A stretch of DNA of 64,000 nucleotides from Anisodus tanguticus. Its lineage: Eukaryota; Streptophyta; Magnoliopsida; Solanales; Solanaceae. How positions within the stretch are numbered: position 1 is the first letter of the stretch; every line of letters starts with the position of its first letter. Location of the stretch: NCBI GenBank assembly GCA_034509755.1, contig CM067545.1, forward strand, positions 39,549,062 to 39,613,061, written 5' to 3'. Positions 34,580-46,947 of this stretch are shown in pieces. A model generated the notes under the pieces. It ran no database searches. It saw only the letters and a program-made list of their open reading frames with translations, and had not been told where the DNA came from. A program made the translations under genes and the position numbers.

Positions 34580-37500
34580 CGGATAATAATTGGTACATGG
34601 ACACCGGCGCCACTTCCCATATGACATCTGAATCGGGTACCCTCTTGTCTTATTACAATTTGAGCAACAATTGTGCTATTATTGTTGGTAATGGTCATTC
34701 GATTCCAATTCATGGTCACGGTAGTGCAGTTTTGCCCCCCCTCATCCGCCTCTTGTCTTGAAAAATATCCTTCATGCCCCTAACTTGATTAAATTTTGAT
34801 GTACATTCGATAATTCACGACTGATAATTGGGTTTCTGTTAATTTTGATCCTTTTCGGTTTTCTGTGAAGGATTTCAAAACGGGTATACCTCTTATGAGA
34901 TGCAACAGTAGGAGCGATCTTTATCAAATCACCACCGCCAATTCCGTCACTCCAACCGTTGTCCTCCACTTTTGCTGCTCTTGCTCCTTCTTTGTGGCAT
35001 GCACGTTTGGGTCATCCAGGGTCGTCAATTATGTCTTCTTTAAATAAAAACAATTTTATTCATTGTCAGGGTACGAGTCGTACTCTAATTTGTCATTCCT
35101 GTCCTTTAGGAAAACATGTTAGATTACCTTTTGTAGCCTCTACTTCTCGTACTTTAATGCCATTTGATATTATTCATAGCGATTTATGGACATATCATAT
35201 TTTAAGTTCTGTGGGCCATCGTTATTATGTTCTATTTTTGGATGATTTTTCTAATTTTTTATGGACCTTTCTGTTAGTGAAAAAATCACAAGTGTTTTCC
35301 ACATTCTTAAAATTTAGAGCATTCGTCCGCACCCATTTCGAATGGGAAATAAAAATATTCAATGTGATAATGGCAAAGATTATGATAATGGGTTGTTTCG
35401 GAATTTTTGTAACACTAATGGCATAGTTTTTTCGTTTCTCTTGTCCTCATACTTCCTCACAGAATGGGAAAGCCGAACGGAAAATTTGTAACATTAATAA
35501 TATTGTTCGCACTTTATTGGTCTATGCTTTCGTACCCCCTCCCTTTTGGCATCATGCTCTACAAATGGCTACTTATCTTCTTAACATACTTCCTACCAAA
35601 GGTTTGACATATTCCTCCCCTCTTCAAATCTTATATAATAAGATTCCTTTGTATTCACATCTTAATGTCTTTGGGTGCTTATGTTATCCACTCTTTCCGT
35701 CAACCACAATTAACAAACTTCAAGCCCGTTCTACTCCTTGTGTATTTTTGGGTTATCTATCTAATCATCGTGGTTACAAGTGTTTTGATTTATCATCTAA
35801 TAAAATCATCATTAGTCGCCATGTTATTTTTAATGAATCCCAATTTCCATTTTCTAGCATAAGTAGTCCCGGGCCTAGTTCATATAATTTTTTAGATGAC
35901 GTTGTCTCCCCATATATTATCCACCATTTATCGGACTTGTCCCGTGCCCAAAATCCGCCAGCAGGCCCACTGCCCGCTGGACCTCCAGTCCCTTCGCCTC
36001 TGCCCAGTAATCCCGTCACGGGTCCAGTGACTGGGCCGACTATCCAACCCAGTCCTGCCCCTACATCTGCTTGTGTTGGGCCAGCTTTAGCTTGTGCTTC
36101 CTGTGTTGGGCCAGTAGGCCCACTGTCTGCTGGCTAGTCCGTCACCTGTCCCGAAAATTCCCAAAATCCACCAAATTCTCCCCCGAGTCACAGACCGGTC
36201 ACTCGTAGTCAACGGGGTATTTTTTAAACTAAAAAGATATTTTAATTTAAATTCTAATATTCTTAAATCCCTCTACCCCGTAACCCAATGTCCGCATTAA
36301 ATGACCCGAATTAGAAATTGGCTATGACCAACGAATATGATGCTCTTATTGCAAATAAGATGTGGGAGTTGGTACCTCATCCTTCTGGTGTTAATATTAT
36401 TCGATCTATGTGGATTTTCACTCATAAGGATAATTCTTACGGTTCATTTGCGAGGCATAAGTCTCATCTTGTAGGTGATGGTAAGACTCAGTAGGTTGGT
36501 GTAGATTATGGTGAGATATTTAGTCCGGTGGTCAAACCGGCTAACATTCGCACTATGCTCAGTCTGGCTCTTTCGAAAGCTTGGCCCATCCATCAGTTAG
36601 ATGTGAAGAATGCTTTCTTACATGGTGATCTTAAGGAGACCGTTTACATGCATCAACCCTTGGGTTTTCAAGACCCCAACTATTCTTATCATGTCTGTTT
36701 ATTGAAGAAGTCCTTGTATGGGCTTAAGCAGGCTCCACGGGCTTGGTATAAGTGATTTGCAGACTATGTTTCATAAATTGAGTTTTCACACAGCATGTCT
36801 GATAATTCATTGTTCATATATCATCGTGGTACTTCCCTAGCTTATATACTATTATATGTGGATGATATTATCTTCACTGCCTCTTCTGATGCTTTGCGAA
36901 AGTATATTATGACAATGCTCAGTTCTGAGTTTGCTATGAAAGACTTAGGGTCCTTGAGTTACTTTTTAGGGATTGCTGTTACTCGTCATGCAGGTGGGTT
37001 ATTCCTATCACAACAGAAGTACAACTGAGATCATTGAGCGAGCTGATATGTCCTCGTGCAACTCTACTTCCACTCCAGTTGATACTAAATCCAAGCTGGG
37101 TGCTACGGCTGGCTCACCGTACGAGGATCCGACCCACTATCGCAGTCTTGCAAGGGCTCTTTAGTATCTTACTTTCACGAGACCTGATATTACGTATGCC
37201 GTAAAACAAGTGTGTTTGTTTATGCATGATCCCAGGGTTGAGCACATGAATGCGCTTAAGCGCATTATTCGATACATCCAGGGAACACTTGACTATGGAT
37301 TACATTTATATCCTTCATCGACGTCTACACTTGTCTCATATACATATGTTGATTGGGGTGGTTGTCCAAATACCAGACATTCCACGTCCGACTATTGTAT
37401 GTTTTTTGGTAATAACTTTGTCTCGTGGTTTGTGAAGCATCAGTCTACATTATCCCGCTCTAGTGTAGAGGCCGAGTATCGAGGGGTAGCCAATGTGGTC

Positions 37501-37740
37501 TCTGAATCATGTTGGTTACATAATCTTCTTTTAGAGCTTCATTGTCCTATTCAGAAAGCTACCTTGATTTATTGTGATAATATTAGTGCCGTATACCTTT
37601 CTGTTAATCCGGTTCAACATTAGCGCACTAAACACATCGAGATGGATATTTACTTTGTTCATTAAAAGGTAGCTCGTGGACAAGTACGCGTCTACCATGT
37701 CCCTTCCAGGTATCAAATTGCAGACATCTTTAAGACCCAT
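34580..37740 (+). pseudogene. Copia 2 pol (protease, integrase, RT, RNase H), broken
   Basis: Protease motif WYMDTGATSHM lies near 34591-34623. GAG-pre-integrase and integrase follow: LWHARLGHPG, then CHSCPLGKHVRLPF and a DIIHSDLWT stretch at 34959-35250, and a capsid-like FGCLCYPLFP...CVFLGY at 35670-35760. A Pro-rich linker lies at 35940-36200. RT at 36528-37160 has QLDVKNAFLHGDL and an intact YVDDII near 36857. RNase H at 37210-37740 has a SRSSVEAEYRGVA motif. Stops interrupt the frame at about 36136, 36494, 36754, 37027 and 37162. Confidence 0.87.
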
Positions 37741-37870
37741 GATATACACGGAATATTCATGTCGTGTATATCACTGTTTAGTGGCCTAATTTAGGTTATA
37801 TGTTGTTGTAATTAAATTAGAGTTGTACACTTACCATAATTATATAATTATTGTACAAGTAGAATAATGT

Positions 37871-37970
37871 TGTAGGAATAGAATAAGAATAAGATTTTCC
37901 TATTATGGAAAATGTAAATTGTATATATACTCTTTCATTAATGAAAATAATCAAGAGATTATTTCTTTCA
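37871..37970 (+). repeat. 3' LTR of Copia 2
   Basis: Second copy of the 100-bp repeat at 34406-34505. Confidence 0.8.
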
Positions 37971-37984
37971 AATACTAATAGAGC

Positions 37985-39478
37985 TAATAATATGCTTAGT
38001 TGTCTTAATAATTGTTAGCCTAGTGGACTTAGGTTTTAGAGGTAGCTGCTCTACTTGGACAAATAAAAGTAAAAAGGGTTCTATGATACTTGAGCGCCTC
38101 GATCGTATTGTCGCAAACTATAAATAGAGGACCCTTTATACTGAGGCTCATGTTCAACACCTACCACGAACACATTCAGACCATTGTCCACTTTTACATT
38201 CTTAAGACGGTTTTAGGCCATCCAAAATAATATTTTCAGGTTTGAAATAATGTGGTTATTGGATCCTACTTTTCCTACAATTGTTCAAGAATGTTAGGAT
38301 CATTTTGAGCGGCTAAGTGAAACAATTCTCAAATTCACCAATCACGTTTCCTACTGGAACCGTACTACTTTTTGCAACATTTTAAAACAAAAAAGGATTT
38401 TGTTAGCTAGAATAGCAGGAATATAATCATCTCTATACTACCCAACCAGTAACTTTTTGCGAAATTTGGAATCTGAGTTACTAGCCAAGTTTAATAATAT
38501 TCATAGATTAGAGGAGGAATTTTGGAAGCTAAAATCTCGTGTCACCTGGTTGAATGACCCCTATGCTAACACATGCTTTTTTCATCTCACAACCCTCAGA
38601 TGTCGTAGGAGAAATAGGATTACTAGTCTTAAGGATAGTACCGGTTCTTGGACAACTGACCCAAATCACATTCAGGAGCAAATTTCAACCTATTACACAA
38701 ACCTCTACACCAATAGACACAAGTCATCTTCCCACCCATTCCCACGTACTAATTTTCATTGTCTATCCAATATGGATTGCCATTCTCTTAGCGGCCAGTT
38801 CACTGAAGTTGAAAATTCAAAACTCTATGAAGTCTTTCCGGGCCTACAAAATACTCAGTTATTAGCTTTTGCCAGAAAAGTTTTTTAACGGGGACAATTC
38901 CTTAAGGCATAAATGACATATTTATATGCCTAATTACCAAATCCCAAAGCCCATACATACCATCTAATTTTAGGCCAATAAGTCTATGCAACACTATGTA
39001 TACAATTTTAACCAAATGCATAGTCAATGTATTAAACCTCACCTGAACGGTCTCATCCATCATACCCAATCGGTTTTCCAATCTGATCGTCGGGCCTCGG
39101 ATAGCGCTATAATAGTGCAAGAACTTCTCCATCACTTTAAAACTTCCAAATTCAAATGTTCCGGTATGCTCCTCAAACTAGATTTGGAAAAGGCTTTCGA
39201 CAAACTTGAATGGAGTTTCATCAATCAAATATTGCTCTATTTTAACTTCCCACCCAACTTGTCCGCTTGATCATGTCACGTTTCACTACATCCCGCACAT
39301 CCATCATTATCAATGAACACATACACCTTATTTTTAATCAACAAGAGGTATACGTCAAGGTGATCCTCTTTCACCTTATCTTTTATTCTATGCATGGAAA
39401 TGCTTTCAAGAAGCATTAACATAGCAGTTGACCATAGGCTTTGGCATCCTATTTCGATGAGCTCTCGCTCCCAGCAAA
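37985..39478 (+). pseudogene. L1-type LINE ORF2 fragment (endonuclease end and RT)
   Basis: An endonuclease C-terminus (TWTNKSKKGSMILERLDRIV) lies near 38056-38115. An inter-domain segment at 38457-38790 has FWKLKSRVTWLNDPYANTCF. Reverse transcriptase at 38940-39440 has FQSDRRASDSAIIVQELLH, LLKLDLEKAFDKLEWSFI and a frame-shifted ILCMEMLSRSINIAVD. The downstream RT (FADD region) is cut off where a gypsy LTR starts at 39479. It is full of stops and frameshifts. Confidence 0.85.
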
Positions 39479-40812
39479 TGTAACACCCCGTACTTTCGGG
39501 TGATGGTTTGAACAACTAGATGTATTCCAGTAGACCCGAGCCTTGAAGGATTTGGTCATATTCAAGCATGCGAATTAAGAGCTCAATATATAAAAAGATG
39601 CGGTCCCGAAATAAGTTAAGGTTTAAAAAGTGTGACAACGATAACTAGGAATAAATTTTATGAGTACCGAAAGAGGTTACAGACTAGTGTTATACCACAT
39701 GATCATGGTAAAAAATATACTCGTATACGAGGTATGTTAAAAATGATCTATTATTTAAGTGAATTGAGATCAAGAAATTAAGTATGTGTGTAATTAATTG
39801 AATAAGTATTTTTATGGGTTGACACATGGCATAAAATAGCCGATAGGTGGAATTAGTTGGTCTTAGTGGATTTGTATGAGTCAAATAACATATTACATGC
39901 TAAATGACGCGTGTAAAGGACAAAATCACGTAAAACTCTTATACACCATTCTTATCTTTAACTTAATGATAACAAATGATTCTATAAAATTGATTTTATG
40001 TATAGGGTTGTAACGTGATGTTGTATTCCAACAACATCACTTTTAATTTGAAGACCACACAGTACATATGAATCTTGTTCACTATATCGATTTGTTGTTT
40101 CATTTGGTTGCTCGTTGTTGAATCGGACTAAAAGTATGTTAAGGCAAATTATTTCTTCTTTTGGCATGTTCTAAGTACGAAACGTAAACGTAATATTGTC
40201 ACATAAATGATTCTACTCTTAGTAGTTTAGGATGTTCATGTTATTCATTCCTATTTTCAAAGCATGTCTAAATATCTTCCTAAATCCTTATTGAGGTATA
40301 TGGAAAAGATGTTAATATTCATAATGTTAATTGGAGGTGAAACGATATTACATTACTCCGACAAACTTATAGTGTTTTATTATCATATCATTCATGCATT
40401 ATATTCATGTACATACCTTGACCTCAAATGAGTTATATACTCTACTATATGTATGCATTATATATGTATGAGGCATGGGAAAAGAGAAGGCGTTATATAC
40501 GCACACCTCCTGCAGTTGGTATAGATATACACGATAATAATTATGCCCACAGAGGCCGATATGATATGATGGAATGCCCACAGAGGCTTGATGGCGTTGT
40601 ATACGCATATGTATATGAATGACCGTATTTGCATCGTGCATGACATTTAGGCATATTATGGCCCTCAGAGGCATTCTACACAGACATGGTACTTAGGCAT
40701 ATTATGGCCCTAAGAGGCATTCTCTACTGGTTGGTTGTTTCTTGTCTCGTGTTACTTTCAAGTCTTTGTTATGCTATTATTCATGCCCGATATACTCGGT
40801 ACATCAGTCGTA
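39479..40812 (+). repeat. gypsy (chromovirus-like) LTR fragment
   Basis: It begins TGTAACACCCCGTACTTTCG, a very common start of plant Tekay/Del-type LTRs, and ends in the region with GATATACTCGGTACATCAGT, also typical of such LTRs. A repeated unit GCATATTATGGCCCT(C/A)AGAG occurs at about 40651 and 40698. No adjoining gypsy coding sequence is seen; the right side is cut by a minus-strand Copia gag fragment. Confidence 0.65.
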
Positions 40813-41434
40813 CGGAAGAAACGATCCAACTTAACACAAGTTGATCTTCTCTTTCCCAAACATGATACTCTGGGTTAGGTTGATTACCAGTAAGAATATT
40901 ATTCGGAATCACCTGACTACCATCAATATGGTGACCAGTTCCACAGCCTCGAACCATCGGAATGAACTGTGTCTTCCACGGCAAAAAAGTTGACGATGTA
41001 AGTTTAACTGGTAACTGATGAGCAAGACTAGGAGATGGTAGAGTTATGACCATGGAGGTATGTGTTCATGCGGCTGTTCTCGAGGAACTTGATGAGATGT
41101 TGCCGTCCATCATTGAAGCTGTTGCTTCTGTTTTCTGTGGTCGTAGGGCTTTTATTTGGGTTGTTTTAACCTTTTAGGGCCCTGATATCATGAATGGCTT
41201 TATGATATATTGTATTGAAAATACACATCCATATTTATATATACCGTAACGAGTCTATGTTCTCATTTCATATCTCTCCCGCACGTCCAGACCTTGTTAA
41301 CTGGCTCTGATACCATGTAAATAATGGATCTTGGGCCTAACTCAACCCCAAAAACTAGATTGTAAGGTGATAATTGTCCAAGTCTATATAAAGAATCCAT
41401 GTTCTCATTTCATTTCTGATGTGGACTCTTAACA
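40813..41434 (-). mobile_element. Copia element 3, 5' LTR and gag start only
   Basis: Reading the minus strand: an LTR of 119 bp (41434-41316, TGTTAAGAGTCC...ATTTACA), the primer site TGGTATCAGAG (41315 downward), a leader, then a gag start from ATG 41053 with LTSSTFLPWKTQFIPMVRG and EYHVWEREDQLVLSWIVSS, a typical UBN2-type Copia Gag. Homology stops at about 40813, where the gypsy LTR begins, so the rest of the element is gone. Confidence 0.75.
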
Positions 41435-41533
41435 CATACTAAGAGTCCTAGAATAACTCTGAGAATAACAATATTATGCAAACTAGGCCACAAGTAAACC
41501 AATTGGTAATATACAACTGAACGTTATCCTTCT

Positions 41534-41738
41534 TGTAAGATTGGAATAATTTCCCTTCAGGATTCCTTTCATTAATCATAATATATAGTTGTATAGAGGT
41601 TGATTCCTAATACAATAAGAATCCTAACTTACCTTAAATGGTTGATTCCTAATACAATAAGAATCCTAAGTTACCTTAAATATACATCTATCATAATTAC
41701 AAAATATACTATGAATATTCGGAGAATATTCGCTAATA
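41534..41738 (-). repeat. 3' LTR of Copia 4 with internal 42-bp tandem repeat
   Basis: 205 bp. It contains two consecutive 42-bp units, 41599-41640 and 41641-41682 (GTTGATTCCTAATACAATAA...), differing at one or two positions. The same doubling is in the 5' LTR, so it predates insertion. Confidence 0.9.
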
Positions 41739-41739
41739 C

Positions 41740-44700
41740 TCTCTCTCAGTCGGAGTGGGAGGAGGCCAAACGCTAAGGCTAGATTGGAAGTCGGTGAAGA
41801 GCTATCTTGGTAGTCCCTTTGTGAAAATATCTGCACACTGATAGGAGGAAGGCACGTGTAATACTTTGGCCTGACCAAGGGCAACCTTCTCTCGCACAAA
41901 GTGAATATCCATCTCAATATACTTGGTCCGCTGATGTTGGACCAGATTGTGAGACATATAGATGGCAGATATGTTGTCACAATAGACTATAGACGCCTTT
42001 CGCAGTGGACACTAGAGCTCTAAAAGAAGATTTCGGAGCCAATAGATCTCAGCAACGACATTAGCAACTCCGCGATACTCTGCTTCAGCACTCGAACGGG
42101 ATAGTGTGGCCTGCCGCTTGGCGGATCATGAAATAAGATTATCCCCAAGAAATACACAGTAGCCTGAGGTGGAGCGATGTGTGTCTGGGCATCTTACCCA
42201 ATCTGTATTCGTGTAGGATAGTAACTTGGTTGGGGCAGAGGGGTAGAGATGCAGTCCAAAGTCCAGTGTGCCCTTAACGTATCTGATAATACGTTTAAGG
42301 GCCGTAAAATGGGATTCTCGAGGGTCGTGCATAAACAGACACACCTGCTGAATGACATATGCAATATCAGGCCTATTGAATGTAAGATACTGAAGGGCAC
42401 CTGCAAGACTCTGATATAGAGCGGGATCAGAAACTGGCACACCCTCATTGGCATTGAGCTTGGATTTCGAGTCAACCAGAGTTGGCATAATTTTACAATT
42501 TTCCATCTTAGCCCTTTACACTATCTCTTCTGCATATTTGCGCTGACATAAAAACATAGTAGCTGCATATCTGGTCACTGATATACCCAATAAATAACTC
42601 AGCTTGCCCAAGTCAGTCATAACAAATTCAATTTTGAATAGACCAATGATTTCATTCTTCAAACCGTTAGAGGAGGCATAAGAACAATGTCATCCATATT
42701 TAATAGCAAATAAGAAGTGATGCTACTTCGATGAAAAGTGAAGAGAGAGTTATCACACCTGCTACATATAAATCCGATCTGTATAAGATACCTGAAAAAG
42801 CGATCATACCAAGCGCGGGGTGCCTGTTTCAAGCCATACAATGACTTCCTGAGATGATGAACAAATTGCGGGACTGTCGGATGAACAAATCCAGGGGGCT
42901 GATGCATGTACATAGTTTCTTTCAAATCTCCATGAAGATATGCACTCTTGAAATCAAGCTAATGAATCGGCCAATGCATGCCCATAACAATACTGAGAAC
43001 AGTCCGAATAGTAGCCGGTTTAATAACCGGACTGAATGTCTCACCACAATCAATACCCTTCTGCTGATTAGTGCCATTAGCAACCAGTCTTGCCTTATAC
43101 CTCTCCAAGTCACCACTGTCTCTGTATTTGTGACGAAATAGCCACATACACAAAATAACATTCACACCGTCCGGTCTAGGTACCAAATCCCAAGTGTTCT
43201 GCTTGGTTAAAGCATTAAATTCCTCGCACATGGCCGCATTCCAATTAAGGTCCAGTTTGGCTAGTTTTGGATTTTTTGGAATGGATGATATGGTTTGTGT
43301 AGAGAGGTTAAAGTGAACATTGGGTTTGAAAATCCCGTGTTGAGCACGAGTTTCCATATGATGGGTAGGCAGTGACTGTTGGGCTTCGGTTTTAGAATTT
43401 GATTTCGGATTCTGAGATTCGCCGGTGACGGGTGGTGGAGGTGACTAGTTTGTTGTCGATGTTGGTGGGTTAGGTGGCGAGGTGGTGGAGCTTGGCAGTA
43501 GATGCAAATTTCCGATGTGTGTGTGGATCGGAGATGTGTCGGTGAGAGGGTTTCTGGATAGCCTATCGAGAGTTTGGTGGTTTGGTGGTGGCAGTGATTG
43601 TTCGACTGTAGGAATAGGCCTCTGTGTTGTACGGACGACATCGGTGATGGTCGCTGGGGAGGTGAGACTACTGGCGCCGATGAGTTGATGCATGAACAAT
43701 GGACGGAAATTGGAACAGTGATTTGACTGGTGGGGACAGATCTGTGTCATCAAGAAATGTGTAGTCCGTGGTTTGAAATTTCCGAAGATTGGAAAATGGA
43801 AAATACGTCTCGTCAAATGTGACGTGGGGGAGATAATGATTTTACGAGTGGACAAGTCATAGCACAGGTAACCCCTATGGTTAAACACGAGACCAATGAA
43901 GACACATGGTGTAGTTCGTGGTGCTAATATGTGAGGGGCAGTGTAGGCTAGATTGGGGTAGCATAGGCAACCGAAAATTCTGATTTGGTCATAGGACGAG
44001 ATCCTATGGTATAGAACTTCAGTGGGGGGTCTTGTTTTGAATAGTGTTAGTGGGTAAAATATTAAGGAGGAATTCTACCATTTTAACAACATAGACCCAA
44101 AAATGAGGTGGAAGACAGACATGAAACAAAAGGGTGCGAACCATGTTATTGATGGTACGTATAATTCATTCAACCTTTCCATTTTGGGAGGAAGTATAGG
44201 GACAGAAAAAACGGAAAATCATGCCTTGTTTAGAGCAGAAAGTGTGAAATACCGAATTATTAAATTCACGTCCGTTATCACATTTGAAAGATTTGATAGA
44301 TTTTTCAAACTGTGTTTTAATGAATTTTTGAAATTCAAGGAACTTGGCAAAAACTTCAGATTTGAATTTCAGTGGGTAAATTCAGACAAAATGTGAAAAA
44401 TCATTTAAGAATACTAGATAAAATTTGTGACCCAAAGAGCTAACAACCGGAGATGTCCACAAATCAGCATGAACAATATCAAAAGGAGAAAAAGTAACAC
44501 TGTTGGATGACATAACTGGAAGACGAGTATGTTTGCCAAGTGGGCAAGAAAAATAGTATTGGGCAAGTTTTCCATTATTACATTGAATACGCTTAGTAGT
44601 CCTAAGAAAATTAAAAACAGGGTCTCCGAGGTGCCCGAGTATGTTGTGCCAAGTTGATGGAGAGATAGCTGTAAGGGATAGAGGTGATTGCGGTCTGACA

Positions 44701-45187
44701 GCGGAAGATTGAGTAAAGGGGTAGAGGTCTCCCACACTATTGCATCGCGTAAGAATTTTCCTCGTATTGAGATCCTTTACAGAAAAACCAAAAGGGTCAA
44801 ATTCGACAGACACAAAATTATTGTGAGTGAATTTTCTAACAGAGATTAAGTTTTTAATGATGTTAGGGGTGTAAATGATGTGATTTAGGGAGAAAGGCGG
44901 GTGGGGATGTTTGGTATGCGTGTTACCGTAACCTTCAATTGGAATGCGATGACCATTGCCGACAGTAATAAATTGAGGACACTGTAACCGAAGCAGTTGA
45001 GATAAGTTACCTGACGACCGGGTGAGGTGAGATGTGGCATCGGTGTCCATGTACCAATTATCATCGGGCTGCTGAAGGTTCACGGTGTTGAAGGCCTGAC
45101 CCAAATCGATGGGGGCCAGGCTGCTGCCTTGCGAGTGCTGATAGGCTGCTACCAGATGGGCAGTTGGGCCTTCCGATTGGCGGGGGC
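41740..45187 (-). pseudogene. Copia 4 pol (protease, integrase, RT, RNase H), broken
   Basis: Protease at 45062-45033 reads WYMDTDATSH, where the catalytic D-T-G has become D-T-D. Pre-integrase and integrase follow (HNILGHLGDPVF, SCPLGKHTRLPV, HADLWTSPVV) down to about 44390, then a degraded stretch to 43880 and a Pro-rich linker. RT starts at 43357 (NAAMCEEFNALTKQNTWDLV) and carries NMDD where YVDD is expected, near 42690. RNase H is at 42506-41765. Several frameshifts and stops mean it cannot be functional. Confidence 0.87.
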
Positions 45188-45189
45188 GG

Positions 45190-46179
45190 AGCTCAAGAGG
45201 CATGGCTGCCAACCTTGATGGAATTGGGCCCCTGATGTCGGGTAGGGGCATGCAGGAGAGGCCCAGTTCCCGGGATTTGACCAAGGGGGCTGTCCAGCCC
45301 ACTGAAAGTAGGGAGCAGGTGCTGGGCCTGGCTGCTGGTTCCTTTGTCCCTTGCCGCAGCCCTTCCCTTTGTGGTTGACACCACGGCCTCTGCCGCCACG
45401 TCCACCGCCGCGGGACTGCTGGTGGTGGTGGTCTGGCGGTGGTGGCTGGGATGCCGTCGGTGGTGTGCTTTCAATGGCTAATGCCTTCTGATTGTGCTCC
45501 TCCTGTTTAGTAAGGCGGGTTTCTTCCAACAAAAGTTGTGAACGTGCCTTGTTAAAACTTGGTAGTGGATCGGCCTGTTGAATCATCGTCGCAAGTGTAT
45601 CGTATTCACCTTTCGGTAAATCGGTAACTAGTTGAAGTACTATCTTAGTTTATGAAACAGATGGCCCTACGTTGGAAAGTTGGTTGGCTATAAGTTTCAG
45701 TTATTTACAATATTCGGACATGTTGTTAAAATTCTCGAGACGTGTATTGTTAAATTGTTCTTCCAAATACACGGCTCGAGTATTTTTATTATCTTAAAAA
45801 AATTCTTCTAACGTACCCAGAGTTCACGTGCCGTAGCGCTTGTTTTCATGATAGTACACAACAAATCTTTTGAGATGGTGCCGTACATCCACTGTTTGAC
45901 GATGGCGTCTAGGCGATACCATGTCGAGTCTGCAACATCGGTGGAACGAGGAACATAATCATCAATGTGATCTAGCACATTGTACGCACATGCATGGATG
46001 TAGAATAGTTCTATCCACATGGAATATTGACAGTCTTCTTGGTCAAGAATTATAGAGATAAAATTCTTGATGTTGGTAACGGCGAATGCCGGGTGAAAAG
46101 AAGACGATGATCGTTGAGGGGGGTTGTCAAAAGTGCCAGTGGAGGAACCGGAATTTGTGGGGGAAGTAGGGCGAGACAT
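45190..46179 (-). pseudogene. Copia 4 gag, broken
   Basis: The frame from ATG 46179 gives a Gag N-terminus with a Ser/Pro-rich start, then FAVTNIKNFISIILDQEDCQ and WYRLDAIVKQWMYGTISKDL. It is interrupted near 45808. The C-terminal part at 45586-45190 has no CCHC knuckle but an RGGGRGGRGRG basic Gly-rich tract, a known nucleic-acid-binding alternative in this type of Gag. Confidence 0.82.
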
Positions 46180-46286
46180 GGTGGTAGTAGCGTTGCCGTC
46201 GGCCGAGAGGAAGAGAAATTTGTGGTGGTCGGCGGAGGCTTTTGAGAAAGAGAAGAGTAGGGATTAGGGTTTGACTCTTGATACCA

Positions 46287-46493
46287 TGTAAGATTGGAAT
46301 AATTTCCTTTCGGAATTTCTTTCATTAATCACAATATATATAGTTGTACAGAAGTTGATTCCTAATACAATAAGAATCCTAAGTTACCTTAAATGGTTGA
46401 TTCCTAATACAATAAGAATCATAACTTACCTTAAATATACATCTATCATAATTACAAAATATACTGTGAATATTCGAAGAATATTCGCTAATA
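46287..46493 (-). repeat. 5' LTR of Copia 4
   Basis: 207 bp, matching 41534-41738 throughout, bounded by the primer site on one side and the CTTCT target duplicate on the other. Confidence 0.9.
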
Positions 46494-46498
46494 CTTCT

Positions 46499-46947
46499 TC
46501 ACCCACCCCACAAAAAACGATAGAAGAAAGAATGAAGTTTTTCATGTCTTCTTCTCCAAGTATTTTGCTTTCTATATATTTCATGTGTACATATATATCT
46601 TGTTAATATTATTTCTCCGCAACTTAATCAATTATTCAAAACTTTATCTACACCAACGTCTTCAAAGTCAACTTCCCGTTTCAGTCCAAAAAAAATATAT
46701 ACCTTCTACTAGTTGTTAACTTTGTTATCTTGACCAACTGCTCGATCGTCTAGACATGTTCTTCTTATTTTAAATATGTGAACTAAGTGTTTCTTGTTAT
46801 ATATATTGAAAAAAGCCAATTTGACAAGGAAAACATGAAAAATTATAGTAAGGAGGAATCCCTTATATGTAGGATCGCATGTAAATGTTTCACCATTAAT
46901 GTCTTTTAATAATTAGTACAACAAATTTTAGAAAATAGAAGCATTTA
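46499..46947. other. intergenic, nothing recognised
   Basis: AT-rich sequence between the Copia element and the Tourist MITE. No gene or repeat boundaries are visible. Confidence 0.4.

Larger units (their letters stand above)
34406..37970 (+). mobile_element. Copia LTR retrotransposon 2, gag-less, within a LINE
   Basis: Matching 100-bp LTRs at 34406-34505 and 37871-37970 (TG...CA, with TAGAATA, AAATTGTATATATACTCTTT and ATTAATGAAAATAATCAAGA blocks) flank decayed pol. TGGTATCAGAAG directly follows the left LTR. Gag is absent: protease begins about 80 bp after the LTR. I see no convincing 5-bp target duplication (ACCCA left, AATAC right), so one flank may be rearranged. The protease, integrase and RT resemble the element at 41534-46493. 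Confidence 0.85.
41534..46493 (-). mobile_element. Copia LTR retrotransposon 4 with LTRs and target duplication
   Basis: LTRs of about 206 bp at 41534-41738 (3' LTR) and 46287-46493 (5' LTR) are nearly identical. They are flanked by CTTCT at 41529-41533 and 46494-46498, a perfect 5-bp target duplication. The minus strand reads TATTAGCGAATATTC...CTTACA, so the element has a TA start instead of TG. The primer site TGGTATCAA is directly inside the 5' LTR (46286-46278) and a purine-rich CTGAGAGAG precedes the 3' LTR. All Copia domains are present in order but broken by stops. Confidence 0.93.

Noticed and set aside
34401..37975. Target-site duplication for Copia 2
   Set aside because: ACCCA and AATAC do not match; near matches need shifting the LTR ends away from TG...CA.
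40405..40674. Overlapping open frames on both strands
   Set aside because: They fall within the gypsy LTR fragment and its short internal repeats.
43482..43688. Plus-strand open frame
   Set aside because: Antisense shadow of the Pro-rich linker in the Copia 4 pol.
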